DNA of 64,000 bases, from the NCBI RefSeq assembly GCF_016734805.1, contig NZ_JAERQG010000004.1:62001-126000 (forward strand), in the 5' to 3' direction. The stretch's first letter is position 1. Each line of letters starts with the position of its first letter. The stretch is from Marivirga atlantica (lineage in GTDB: Bacteria; Bacteroidota; Bacteroidia; Cytophagales; Cyclobacteriaceae). A model generated the notes under the pieces. It had not been told where the DNA came from and ran no database searches. It worked only from the letters and a program-made list of their open reading frames with translations. Below are positions 52,029 to 62,900 of this stretch, one piece after another. The position numbers were made by a program, and so were the translations under genes.

Positions 52029-55000
52029 ATGAAAAAAATCTACCTACTGATTATTTGCTTAACCATTAGCCTCTGGCAGGTACAGGCACAAAATCAAAAT
52101 AGCTATAAGGCAACTGTTACCGATACCAATGGTGGCGGTATACCCGGTGCTACCATCAATGAAAAAGGCACCAATAACTATGCTGTAAGCGCGGCAGATG
52201 GAAGTTTTCAGCTCAAAACTACCGCTAAAGATTTTACATTAGTTGTACAATCGGTAGGCTATGTAAAAAAGGAAATAGCAATAAATGATGGCAGAGTTCC
52301 TGACAATATAATTTTAGAGACTGACCTCATGAACCTTGATGAAGTGGTTGTTACTGCGCTAGGTATTGAAAGAGAAAAACAGTCACTTGCATCTTCTATA
52401 GCAGAAATTGATAAAAGACAATTAACGGATGTGCCTATGACCAATATGGTAAATAGTTTGGCAGGTCAGGTTGCTGGTGTACAAATAACTAACGGATCGT
52501 CTGGAGTAGGCTCTTCTTCACGTATTATCATTCGTGGTGAAAACTCACTTACAGGCACCAACCAACCTCTTTTTGTAGTAGATGGTGTACCTATTAGTAA
52601 CGAACAGATCACAAGTGACCTGGTTAATAATGGCTCATTACAGGAAGTTGACTATGGGAATGGTGGAGCAGAAATAAATCCTGATGATATTGAATCGATC
52701 TCTATATTAAAAGGTGCAGGATCAGCTGCCTTATACGGATCAAGAGCAGCCAATGGCGTAGTTTTAATCACTACTAAAAGAGGCACTAAACAACAGGGAA
52801 TTGGTGTTACAACCAGCAGCGCCATTACTTTTGAAACCTTACTCACCTTACCTGAATATCAGAATGAATATGGAGGTGGTATTGGTGATTTTAGTTTTAA
52901 TACCGGCTTAGGTGCACTTGACGGTACCCCGGGTATATTTAGCTATGGCCCTAAATTAGATGGATCACTTATTAGTCAGTTTGATGGACCATCTACCGAT
53001 GCAAACGGAAATCCTGTAAGAGGTGGTGATGTGATTGCCAGAAGGTTGCCAGATGGATCACTTGCACCTATAGAACCAACACCTTGGGTGGCCAGGCCGG
53101 ATAACATCCGTAATTTCTTTGAAACAGGTGTTACCTCTCAACACAACATAGCTGTAAACTCTAGTGGCGACAACGGTAAAATCAGGCTAGCTTATAGCAA
53201 CTTAAGAAACGAAGGCATCCTACCTAACACCGACCTATCAAGAGATGGACTTGCCATTAGTCTTGACCAGCGATTAACAAATAAGCTTAGTGTGAATAGT
53301 TTTGTAAACTATATAAATAGCCGTAGTAGCAATAGACCAAACCTGGGCTATGGCTATGAAAATGTGATGTATGGCTTTAATTGGTTGCAACGTCAGACAA
53401 ATATTGAGTCGCTTAAAGATTACTGGCAAGCAGGTCAGGAAGGACGAGAACAATTCAATTATAATTATGCCTGGGTAAACAATCCATATTTCACGCTTTA
53501 TGAAAATACTAATAGTTTCAATAAAGACAGAGTGTTGGGAAATGCTTCGGCTAATTATGATTTCACAGAGAAACTTAGCCTTAGTGTAAGAACCGGAGTT
53601 GACATTTATAATGATAGACGTGCATTTAAAAGAGCGCTCAGCACAAATGCAAATCCTACAGGTAGTTACAGAGAAGACAATGTAGTTTATAAAGAAATTA
53701 ACACTGATTTTCTCCTATCCTATAATGACAGACTGAATGAAGATTTCAAATATGGCGTTTCCGTTGGTTCTAACAGGTTCAATCAAAGCATAGCGTATAA
53801 GTACACAGAAGCCTCGCAACTTTCATTACCTAACATTTATACATTAGCTAATTCCAAAGCACCACTAGTAGGGAATAATGAGCTTTTTGAAAAACGAATT
53901 AACAGTGTATATGGAATCGGAAATGTTGCTTTCAGAAATGCGCTCTACTTCGATTTTACCTTGAGAAATGACTGGAGTAGTACATTACCACAGGAAAACA
54001 ATTCATTTGCCTATTATTCTGCAGGTCTAAGCTACATACTTACTAATATGTTTGAGCTTCCCGAAAGTATCAACTATTTAAAGCTCAGATTAAGCGCTGC
54101 CAGTGCCGGTAATGATACAGATCCTTATCAACTAAGAAACACTTATACCTTCAACCAAAATTATGGTGAATATTTAAGGGTAACTAACCAGAACACACTC
54201 AAAAATAGCAACCTGAAACCTGAAAGGCTTAATGCTTATGAAGCAGGTGTTGAACTTTGGTTCTTAAATAACAGATTGCAGGCAGATTTGGGTATATATG
54301 AAAACACAAGTATAGATCAAATTATAGCCCGTCCTATTTCACTTACTACTGGCTATTCAAATAAACTTGAAAATGGTGGCAAAGTAAGAACCAGAGGCCT
54401 TGAAGCTTCATTAAGTGCTTTGGTAATAGATAAACCAAGCTTTAAATGGAAAGTAAGCACAAATTATTCAACCTATAGAAGTACTGTTATTGAACTTCCT
54501 GAAGGTGTAGAACAATTTATTACCGGAAGAGCAGATTTCTTTGGTGGATCTGGTGGAGCAAACTCTATTTTCTATATAGCTAAAGAAGGTGGAAGAGTTG
54601 GCGATATGTATGGTACAGGGTTCAAAAAAGTTGATGGACGAATAGTTTACGATCAAAATGGCCTTCCTGTAACAGACCCTAACTTAAGACTTCTCGGCAA
54701 TTACAATCCTAACTTTTCGATGGGTCTTAATAATGAATTTAATTATAAAGGAATCATTCTCAGCGCTTTGATAGATTGGAGAAAAGGCGGTGTATTCGCT
54801 TCAAGAACAAAAGCCCTGGGTAGTACTTCCGGTGTTTTGAAAGAAACACTTGTAGGGCGAGAAAACGGAATTGTTGGCGATGGTGTGGTTAATATTGGTA
54901 CTGAAGAGTCTCCAAACTATGTTGAAAACACCACGAATATTTCTGCCTACAACTATAATAACCAGTTTTATTCCCGAGGAAATGAGGAAAGCTCACTATA

Positions 55001-55250
55001 TGATGCTTCTTATATTAAATTGAGGCAACTGAGCCTTTATTATACACTTAACAAAGCTTTTAGTAAGCGGATTGGTTTCCAGAATATTCGCTTAGGTTTC
55101 ATTGGCAACAACTTGTTATTAATTACAGAGAATCCGCATGTTGATCCGGAACTAAATGCCTCGCAAGGCAGAGCTATTGTTTATGGTGTAGATGACATGT
55201 CTTACCCTTCCACAAGAAGCTTTGGCTTTAGTATTAAAACGCAATTTTAA
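52029..55250 (+). CDS. SusC/RagA family TonB-linked outer membrane transporter
   Basis: 1073 residues. Signal peptide (WQVQAQ), an N-terminal carboxypeptidase-regulatory-like domain (YKATVTDTNGGGIPGATINEKGT), then a TonB-dependent plug (LDEVVVTALGIEREKQSLASS, the FVVDGVPI and GSAALYGSRAANGVV motifs) and a 22-strand barrel ending in an aromatic SFGFSIKTQF. It imports a ligand bound by the SusD partner, energised by TonB. It starts 4 bp after the radical SAM gene and so appears to belong to the same operon as the ABC transporter. Confidence 0.93.
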   Translation: MKKIYLLIICLTISLWQVQAQNQNSYKATVTDTNGGGIPGATINEKGTNNYAVSAADGSFQLKTTAKDFTLVVQSVGYVKKEIAINDGRVPDNIILETDLMNLDEVVVTALGIEREKQSLASSIAEIDKRQLTDVPMTNMVNSLAGQVAGVQITNGSSGVGSSSRIIIRGENSLTGTNQPLFVVDGVPISNEQITSDLVNNGSLQEVDYGNGGAEINPDDIESISILKGAGSAALYGSRAANGVVLITTKRGTKQQGIGVTTSSAITFETLLTLPEYQNEYGGGIGDFSFNTGLGALDGTPGIFSYGPKLDGSLISQFDGPSTDANGNPVRGGDVIARRLPDGSLAPIEPTPWVARPDNIRNFFETGVTSQHNIAVNSSGDNGKIRLAYSNLRNEGILPNTDLSRDGLAISLDQRLTNKLSVNSFVNYINSRSSNRPNLGYGYENVMYGFNWLQRQTNIESLKDYWQAGQEGREQFNYNYAWVNNPYFTLYENTNSFNKDRVLGNASANYDFTEKLSLSVRTGVDIYNDRRAFKRALSTNANPTGSYREDNVVYKEINTDFLLSYNDRLNEDFKYGVSVGSNRFNQSIAYKYTEASQLSLPNIYTLANSKAPLVGNNELFEKRINSVYGIGNVAFRNALYFDFTLRNDWSSTLPQENNSFAYYSAGLSYILTNMFELPESINYLKLRLSAASAGNDTDPYQLRNTYTFNQNYGEYLRVTNQNTLKNSNLKPERLNAYEAGVELWFLNNRLQADLGIYENTSIDQIIARPISLTTGYSNKLENGGKVRTRGLEASLSALVIDKPSFKWKVSTNYSTYRSTVIELPEGVEQFITGRADFFGGSGGANSIFYIAKEGGRVGDMYGTGFKKVDGRIVYDQNGLPVTDPNLRLLGNYNPNFSMGLNNEFNYKGIILSALIDWRKGGVFASRTKALGSTSGVLKETLVGRENGIVGDGVVNIGTEESPNYVENTTNISAYNYNNQFYSRGNEESSLYDASYIKLRQLSLYYTLNKAFSKRIGFQNIRLGFIGNNLLLITENPHVDPELNASQGRAIVYGVDDMSYPSTRSFGFSIKTQF

Positions 55251-55261
55251 GAGATAAAAAA

Positions 55262-56707
55262 ATGAGATTATATAAAACCATATTCAGTATAGCCCTACTA
55301 TTTAGCTTTATTGTTGGCTGTACAGATGATTTTGAAGAACTTAATCAGAATCCGAATGCTCCTGAGAACGTTGAACCGGAGTTTCTACTGTCAAACATTA
55401 TCTCTGTTGCTATAGATGAGAACACATATGATCAGGGATTTGACCGGGCAAACTACTTTGCTCACTTTGCTGCTGCGATAGACTTTGGTTTTCTGGACCG
55501 ATACATTATCGGCTCAAATTCAACCTATTGGGAAACGTTAAATGGCCTACTTACAGATGTTGAGTCAATGAAAAATGCTCCGGGAAGCAATGAGGCTTAT
55601 CAGGCCGTGGGTGAAATTATGAGCTGCTTCTTTTATTCACAACTTACTGATCTTTGGAATGATGTGCCATACAGCGAGTCACATAAGTTGGCTGAGGGTA
55701 TTGATAAACCAAAATACGACAGCCAGGAAAGTATTTATACTGATAGCGAGAATGGTATTCTGGTAAGACTAAAGAAGGCCTCGGAAATTCTGGAAAATAC
55801 CAATCAGAGTATTAGAGGAGATGTGATGTTTAATAATGACCTGGATAAGTGGGTACGCTTTGCAAACTCCTTGCGTTTGCGCTTTCTTTTGAGGATAAGC
55901 AAACGCCTTTCTGACTATTCTGAAATAGAAACTCTTGCAAGCGCTGGAAAGCTTATGCAGTCGAATGATGACAATGCAGCGGTTCCCTATTTAGCGGCAG
56001 CACCCAATCAATTTCCATTTTATTTATCATCAGTGGGTGGGCTCGTTGAACACGTAATGTCTAAAACAGTAGACTCAGTATTGTCACTATGGAATGATCC
56101 ACGTGTAAGTGTTCTATACAAACCCGTTGCAAATGGTCTTGCTAATGACACCGTCTATTATAGAGGAATACAAAATGGACAAACTAATGAGACCGTTTCA
56201 AGCCAGGGGTTAGGTATAGATGATCTTTCCGTTTTCGGTGCAATTTTTAGGGATGTTCCTGATGGAGTGGATGCTCAATTTATGCAATATGCTGAAGTAC
56301 AATTTGCTTTGGCAGAAGCCCGTCAAAAAGGCTTTATTACCTCAGGAAGTGTACAGCAATATTATGAAGCAGGTGTAAGAGCAAGTTTCGAATATTATGG
56401 TGTTGATGTACCGGCTGATTATTTCAGCAGAGAAGCCATAACCTTAGACGGAACCCATGATCTTACAAAAATCATGACCCAAAAATGGTTAAGCCTCATC
56501 AATATTGGCCATGAAGCATGGTTTAATATTCGTAGAACAGCTATTCCTCAAATTAAGGCAGGGCCAGATGCTGTTAATAACGGTCTGTATCCGGTAAGGT
56601 ATCTATACCCTGAATCTGAGCAAGCTACTAATGCGGAAAACTACCAGGAAGCAGTAAACAGAATAGGTGGTGACAATATCAACAGTAAAGGTTGGTGGGA
56701 AAAATAA
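55262..56707 (+). CDS. SusD/RagB family outer membrane lipoprotein (SusD-like_2)
   Basis: 481 residues. Lipobox FIVGC (Cys about 20), then CTDDFEELNQNPNAPENVEPEFLLSNI, typical of the SusD-like_2 family; mid-region YSQLTDLWNDVPYSES and C-terminal EAWFNIRRTAIPQI. It forms the surface lid over the SusC barrel. The SusD-like_2 subtype is frequent in systems for non-glycan ligands such as peptides or other small molecules. Confidence 0.9.
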   Translation: MRLYKTIFSIALLFSFIVGCTDDFEELNQNPNAPENVEPEFLLSNIISVAIDENTYDQGFDRANYFAHFAAAIDFGFLDRYIIGSNSTYWETLNGLLTDVESMKNAPGSNEAYQAVGEIMSCFFYSQLTDLWNDVPYSESHKLAEGIDKPKYDSQESIYTDSENGILVRLKKASEILENTNQSIRGDVMFNNDLDKWVRFANSLRLRFLLRISKRLSDYSEIETLASAGKLMQSNDDNAAVPYLAAAPNQFPFYLSSVGGLVEHVMSKTVDSVLSLWNDPRVSVLYKPVANGLANDTVYYRGIQNGQTNETVSSQGLGIDDLSVFGAIFRDVPDGVDAQFMQYAEVQFALAEARQKGFITSGSVQQYYEAGVRASFEYYGVDVPADYFSREAITLDGTHDLTKIMTQKWLSLINIGHEAWFNIRRTAIPQIKAGPDAVNNGLYPVRYLYPESEQATNAENYQEAVNRIGGDNINSKGWWEK

Positions 56708-56739
56708 GCTATTCAAATCGGCTATTAAATTAATAAGTA

Positions 56740-57117
56740 ATGGATGATCCAAAGTTGATTTTTGTATATAACGCCAACTCCAAAAAATGGAATGGCTATC
56801 TGGATATTTTACATAAAATAGTTTCCCCTGCTACCTACCCTTGTAAGTTGTGTGATTTAACACACGGCATCTTTAAGGTAAGGCAGGAATGGGTAAGTTT
56901 TAAGGAGACTATTGATATACCTATGGAATTTTTGCATAAAGATGAGTGGCTGGAAAAGTATCAAACCAAGAAAGATTTACCGGCAGTATTCAGCCTAGTT
57001 AATGGACAACTTAATACCGTTATAGATGCAAAATCCATGGAGAAAATGGATTTAAACGATTTGCAAGAAAAACTGAGAGAGGCTTCGGCAGACCTTAGCA
57101 AGTTGGCAGAATCATAA
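56740..57117 (+). CDS. Small thioredoxin-like/GTPase-annotated family protein
   Basis: 125 residues. KLIFVYNANSKKWNGYLDILHKIVSPATYPCKLCDLTHGIF has a CxLC pair after a beta-alpha-beta start; IDIPMEFLHKDEW and LPAVFSLVNGQLNTVIDAKSM follow. Homologues are often labelled GTPase without a G-box. A thioredoxin-like fold with a CKLC motif looks more likely. It is encoded just after SusD and may be cotranscribed; the reason is not evident. Confidence 0.5.
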   Translation: MDDPKLIFVYNANSKKWNGYLDILHKIVSPATYPCKLCDLTHGIFKVRQEWVSFKETIDIPMEFLHKDEWLEKYQTKKDLPAVFSLVNGQLNTVIDAKSMEKMDLNDLQEKLREASADLSKLAES

Positions 57118-57130
57118 ATATAATTCTAAA

Positions 57131-57161
57131 GTGATCGTATGACTTCAAGTCATGCGATCAC
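57131..57161. terminator. Bidirectional terminator hairpin
   Basis: GTGATCGTATGAC (57131-57143) and GTCATGCGATCAC (57149-57161) form a 13-bp stem with one G-T pair and a TTCAA loop, between convergent genes at 57117 and 57174. Confidence 0.75.
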
Positions 57162-57173
57162 TCAAAAATTTTA

Positions 57174-58511
57174 CTACAATACATCATTTGCTAAGTTCGC
57201 TAACTCAGAACGCTCACCTTTTTCCAAGGTAATGTGTGCATAGAGTTCATGTCCTTTCACCTTATCAATCAAATAGGATAAGCCATTGGATTGTGAATCG
57301 AGATAAGGCGTATCAATCTGGTTAATATCTCCTGTGAAAACAATCTTAGTGTTTTCCCCTGCCCTGGTAATAATGGTTTTCACTTCATGAGGAGTCAGGT
57401 TCTGCGCCTCATCTACAATGAAGTAGATATTTGACAAACTTCTTCCTCTTATATAGGCAAGTGGCTGTATCATGAGTTTCTCTTTATTGACCATATCGGT
57501 AATATTCAAAAACTCTCGCTCATGCTCCTGATATTGATGCTGAATAAACTTCAGGTTATCCCAAAGCGGCTCCATATAAGGGTTCAACTTGCTCTTAATA
57601 TCACCTGGTAAGTATCCAATATCTTTATTAGAAAGTGGAACAATTGGACGTGCCAGGTATATTTGTTTGAATTCTTTTCTTTGCTCTAGTGCTGAAGCTA
57701 AGGCAATTAAGGTCTTGCCTGTACCCGCTACACCTTGAATAGTAATAAGTTTTATATCAGGGTTCATTAAGGCATGGATAGCAAATGCTTGTTCTGCATT
57801 TTTTGGTTTTATGCCATAAGCGGATCTCTTTTCTACTTTATCAATCTGATTGGTAACAGCATTATAAAAGCCTAAAGCAGAGTTTTTATCACTTTTAAGA
57901 ATAAAGAAAGTATTATTTACAGGTTTCTGCTTCCCTAATACCTGCTTTACACTACAATGATATTTGTCGTAAAGCTCATCAACCGTTTCGGTAGTAACGC
58001 TTTCAATCTGCTTCTTTCCAGAATGTAAGTCGGAAACATCCTTAATCTTTCCTGTTTCATAATCCTCAGCACTCAAGCCACAGCTCTTGGCTTTTAACCG
58101 TAGATTTATATCCTTGGTTACCAGAATAACAGGTCTGTTTTTCTCCTCCTTTTGTAACTGTAGGGCACTTCCCAAGATTTTATGGTCAGGAATATCTTCC
58201 AGAAAAATATTATCCGTATCGAAAGGATCTCCACTTGGCATCAGCACTTTCACATTTCCCTTGGTCTTTCCATTGAGCGGTATCCAATCGCTTAATGACT
58301 GCCCCTTTGCAAGTTTATCAATAAACCTGATGAATTCTCTTGCCTCAAAGTTCTTGGTGTCATTTCCTTTCTTGAACTGATCCAATTCCTCGAGCACTGT
58401 AATTGGAATGGCTACATCGTGCTCCGCAAAATTTAAAACTGAATCGTGAGAGTAAATTATAACTGAAGTATCTAATACGAATATCTTCTTAACTTTCTTA
58501 GCTGCTGCCAT
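57174..58511 (-). CDS. PIN-PhoH fusion protein (PhoH2 type)
   Basis: 445 residues. N-terminal PIN nuclease domain (about 1-145: FVLDTSVIIYSHD with D14, and VTKDINLRLKA with D134), a linker, then the PhoH P-loop ATPase with Walker A GVAGTGKT (260-267), NKDIGYLPG and Walker B FIVDEAQN. PhoH2 proteins are predicted to unwind and cleave RNA. It is monocistronic; the convergent hairpin follows its stop. Confidence 0.92.
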   Translation of the reverse strand: MAAAKKVKKIFVLDTSVIIYSHDSVLNFAEHDVAIPITVLEELDQFKKGNDTKNFEAREFIRFIDKLAKGQSLSDWIPLNGKTKGNVKVLMPSGDPFDTDNIFLEDIPDHKILGSALQLQKEEKNRPVILVTKDINLRLKAKSCGLSAEDYETGKIKDVSDLHSGKKQIESVTTETVDELYDKYHCSVKQVLGKQKPVNNTFFILKSDKNSALGFYNAVTNQIDKVEKRSAYGIKPKNAEQAFAIHALMNPDIKLITIQGVAGTGKTLIALASALEQRKEFKQIYLARPIVPLSNKDIGYLPGDIKSKLNPYMEPLWDNLKFIQHQYQEHEREFLNITDMVNKEKLMIQPLAYIRGRSLSNIYFIVDEAQNLTPHEVKTIITRAGENTKIVFTGDINQIDTPYLDSQSNGLSYLIDKVKGHELYAHITLEKGERSELANLANDVL

Positions 58512-58716
58512 GTATCGTAGTTTGATGGGTTACTTAACTCAATCAATTTATAAAATATTTCGATATGTTAAGAAATTGGGATTAGTGAAATAAATAAATT
58601 TTAAGCAACTCACTTACCGTCAGTTAAATACAATTATTATTTAATACTTAAATAACATTGAAAATAAAAAAAGCAGCGGTTACCCACTGCTTTTCTAGTC
58701 AAATATTAATTTTTAA
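58512..58716 (-). terminator. Intergenic region with a minus-strand terminator (58661-58694)
   Basis: AAAGCAGCGG (58670-58679) and CCACTGCTTT (58684-58693) pair with one mismatch (G-U on the minus strand), loop TTAC; the A run at 58664-58672 reads as T on the minus strand. It terminates the caspase-like gene. The rest is AT-rich sequence holding the phoH2 promoter. Confidence 0.7.
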
Positions 58717-59907
58717 TCAGAATTCCTGAGCAACAAATACAAAGTCACTTAATGATTCATTATCACCGAATTCACCTGAACGAGGCGTTGGCTTCAACCT
58801 TTCCAGATAAGTATATAACTCTGTTAATGTAAGAATTCGATCTGAGCCACCATAACTTCTCAAGGCTTCTAAAAGCTTCTTAGCAAAAGGTGAATGCTCA
58901 CCTGGAACACCATCAGAAACATATTCTTTTCCACCTGAAGTTAAATACCTTCTGGTTTTATAGGAAAGCTTTCTAGCCAGCAATTCCCTGTCATCTGCCT
59001 CAAATGCTGCCCTGCTAGAAGCAATTCTAGGATCAAAAGTACCACCGAAACACACATCCATCGCTAAAAATATATGTTCGCAAGGGATGTTATTCACTAC
59101 TGACCTCAGGCGTGCATGAGATATGTAAGAGGTTTTTGACTTATCATTAGCTAATGAGTTCTTTGCTACTATATAACCTTCACCAAAATCTTCATCGAAC
59201 TGGCCGTGACCGGCAAAGAAAATCATCAGCTGATCCTGCGGCTTATATTCCTTTCTATTGTATTCCAGTATTTTTTCAAAAACATCATTTTGCGTAGGGT
59301 TTTCAACTACCTCTACTTCGAAACCATATTTTTTCCTAAGTTCTTCAGCTATGGTTTTTCCATCATTTACGGGATTCACCAAATCTCCCCAGTTGTCATA
59401 TTTATCTGTGGCAAAAACTACAGCATAATCTTTTCTATCTATTGCAACTGCATCCTTTATAGCGTCCATACCAACAAGTACATTACGAGAACTACTAACC
59501 GTACCTCCTTTTGCACTTGTTGCTGTTATTTTGAACATGATGTCTCCATCTGGCAAGAAAAAATCCTGTGTGATATTTAATTCTGTTTGCCCCTCCTCAA
59601 TGGAATAATCCTTACTACCGAGTTTACCATTATCTTCCTTTCTAAGCGCAATCATAGATACCTTTGAGAATCCGCTTTCCGAACTCACTTTTGCTTTAAA
59701 AGTAATTTTATTCTCTGCGCTATTGGTATACTCCAGCTTGGGATTTATCCATACAATCTCTGGTAAATCCACCACCTCTTCCGACTGAGTGGAATTGTCA
59801 ATTTTAATGCTGGCAGTCTTAGTAGAAACACCTTGTCCGCTTACAGTAAATACTGTAAAAAGCACTATAATTAATACAGATACTAATTTATTTATATTTT
59901 TCATCAC
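58717..59907 (-). CDS. Secreted caspase-like (C14) peptidase
   Basis: 396 residues. Signal peptide (VFTVSGQG), an Ig-like beta domain (about 45-145), then a caspase p20-like domain: YAVVFATDKYDNWGDLVNP (start of the fold), H234 in FFAGHGQ and C286 in DVCFGG, so the His/Cys dyad is complete. Exported caspase-like proteins with an N-terminal Ig domain are common in Bacteroidota; some process surface proteins. The T9SS adhesin gene lies 25 bp upstream and reads the same way, so a shared transcript is likely. Confidence 0.85.
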   Translation of the reverse strand: MMKNINKLVSVLIIVLFTVFTVSGQGVSTKTASIKIDNSTQSEEVVDLPEIVWINPKLEYTNSAENKITFKAKVSSESGFSKVSMIALRKEDNGKLGSKDYSIEEGQTELNITQDFFLPDGDIMFKITATSAKGGTVSSSRNVLVGMDAIKDAVAIDRKDYAVVFATDKYDNWGDLVNPVNDGKTIAEELRKKYGFEVEVVENPTQNDVFEKILEYNRKEYKPQDQLMIFFAGHGQFDEDFGEGYIVAKNSLANDKSKTSYISHARLRSVVNNIPCEHIFLAMDVCFGGTFDPRIASSRAAFEADDRELLARKLSYKTRRYLTSGGKEYVSDGVPGEHSPFAKKLLEALRSYGGSDRILTLTELYTYLERLKPTPRSGEFGDNESLSDFVFVAQEF

Positions 59908-59932
59908 TCTGATGTTACGTTCTTTATTACTA

Positions 59933-62900
59933 TTAATTCGTCTTTAATATTCTACCAGTATATATTCCAGAATCTTCACCTTGTATATAGATTCTGTATA
60001 AATACAATGCAGAAGACACTTTTGTGTTATTCATATTTGTGCCATCCCAACTCAATAAATGAAAACCTTGACTAAATTGTTCATTATCAGCTATTTTCTT
60101 GATAAGCTTACCATTAACATCCAATATTTCCGCACTTACCTTACACTGATTAGCAGATTTCGGAATGTTAAATGCTATTGAAGTATTGTTGTTCATCGGG
60201 TTAGGTATTGGTGTACCAACCATCATTGTTCCCAAATCAAAATCACCACCATACTGACTGTAAACTATCTTGAAAGATCTTTTTCCGTCTTCTGCATAGT
60301 ACTGACTAGTTGTAGCCATATCAACTTTATTCAGTGTTTCTAGATCAATCAAGAACAACTGACCTTGCGATAAACCTTCATTATTCCAAGCTAAAGATAC
60401 GGGGTTGTTCTTGTCATGGCTGTTAAGATTAAACTCCCATATATGTTGAGCCGAAGGAGCCGTTATGTCCTGATTATAATTATTGTAGAAGCGATCAGTC
60501 TTGTTAAAGTCGATCTCCAGGTATTTCTCAAATCTTGGTGGATTAGCCAAATCAAATTTATCTAACCCAACCTCAGCCGATTGATGCATTCCAACAGCAC
60601 CTCTTGCTTTCAACTCATTTTGTGAGGCGAATAAATTCAGTTTCCAGTCGAAAGGGGTTTCTTGTTTACGCTGTGAACTTCCTGTATTAATAGAGGCAGT
60701 TAACTCAATATCTTCATTGACCAAAACGAATCCTCCTCCATAAACTGGTAAAGTACTTGAATTAGTATAGCCACCTTCACCATAAACATAAAGTGCTCCT
60801 ACATCAGTCCCCGCAATAATAGCTTCCCAATCGAGTGCAATAGGATAAGGATTGCCTATTTGATTCCATCCCTGTTTTAGATTCCATACAAACTGCCCCC
60901 CTGCTTGTCCTTCAGCTTTATATTTAAAAAGGTTACCCTGCCCAAATGTAATTTCTGGTGCTTCTTGGGTGGTAGTAAACCAGTAAGCCTTACCTTCCTG
61001 AAAATTGGTAAGACTCACAGTATTCTGATAATCACCAGTTGCAGTATTGTAGCTGAAAATTCTGAAATTCTCCAAGCTATAGGCAACACCTAATTGCTGT
61101 TCCATAAAGTTCTGAATATCTACATTTTCCACTTTATAAGGCAGGGAGAACATTCGATAATCTGCTGTAGTCTTACCCTGTCCTATAAATTCAGTTGGCA
61201 ATGGTGAATACATATTACCTACTGGTAAATCCCTATAGACATAGTAAATCTCCGAGCTATCCACATTGCCAGACATGTCTGAAGCAATCACTTGAAATTT
61301 AGCACCAAACTCATCATAATCACTAGCAGCTATTGATAACTGATAGGTATTAGTGGATGTATTTAAACTGATTTCTTGCGGACTTGTGAAAGAATTCGAA
61401 GTAACTGATGCCTTTCTAAATTCAACTTTATCAATTTCCCAATCATCAATACCTAAATCAAATATTCTTTCCTCGCCATTAGAAACTACATTCTGGGTAA
61501 AATTATCTGCTGTTATTTCAGGTGCATCATTATCAATGTACTGCGTAATATTTATTTGAAACAGTTGAGCTGTAGATAATCCAGTGTTATCAGTGGTTTC
61601 TATATAGGCGTAGTAAACAGAATCACTATTGTATGATAAGCTTACTTCCTCTTTAAATTTCAACTGATATAGGCCGGATGATGGATTAATGATCTCAAAA
61701 CTATTATTATCATAAATGCTATCATTCTTACTTTCATCGGGAATCAAAGCATAAGTATGTGTATCTTCTTCATTTTCATCAACTGTTGATAAATCTCCTA
61801 CTATTCTTCCATTAGAGTTTTCTTCAATATTTTCACTTAAGGTATTGTTTGATAAATCAATCTCAGTTGGTGCTAAAGGTGCGTTAGGATCGACTACAGA
61901 AAGTGTGAATTCTCTTTGAAATATTTTCGTCTCATTTGACGAATGATTAGAGTCCTCAAGTCTCAGGGTAAAAGTGAAATTATTGTTATCAGGGTTTCCT
62001 GTATCAAAGGTGATAGGAGAATCGCCAGCCACTAAATTGAAAACTTGCCCATTAGGATCATAAGTGACAGCAAAGACATCACTACCAGCTCCAACTGGTA
62101 CTGTTAATAAATACCCTTCAGAACTATAAACTGTTGCTAGTGTTGAAGATAGTTCATCATCTCCAATGAAGATTCTGCTTATTTTTTCATTGGCCTCCTT
62201 TGGTCCAAATTCTGGAGTTGATAGACTTAGCACCAATGAATCAGGAGTATCATTTATGTCAAGTACATTAATTGAGAAATCCTGACCGCTGGATTTACCT
62301 CCAGCATCAGTTGCCCTCACATATAATGATAGAGGATTCGGTAAACTATTATCTTCAAAATTTAAAGCTCCATTTAAACCAATTACACCTCCGGTAACAA
62401 TTTCAAAGTAGCTATTATTAAGGGTATCTGGCAAAGAGAGTGAATAAGTATCGCCAGCATCAGGATCCTCAACAGAAACTTCTCCTATCGTAGCATTAGC
62501 GCTATTCTCTTCTACATCGAAACTGGACAATGAAATGGCACTCGGTGCCTCATTTTCATCTTTAATATAAATATTAATAACTGATTGAACTGTTTCTCCT
62601 CCACTATCTTGTGATTCAACTCTAATAGAATACGTTGATTTACTTTCAAAATCGAAACCATCTGTTGCCTGTACAATTTCTCCGGTTGATGGGTTAATTG
62701 TAAAAGATGCATTGTCTTCATCCCCAGTTCCGGCTACAAGGCTGTAACTGAATGTATCATTCTCATCCACATCAACTGTAGAAACCGTTCCTACGACCGT
62801 ATTTTGTGCTTGATTTTCGCTAATTGAATCATTATCAATTGTTAGACTATCAGGTGCATCATTCGCATCAGTTACGTTGATAACAATCTCCTTCACGAAG

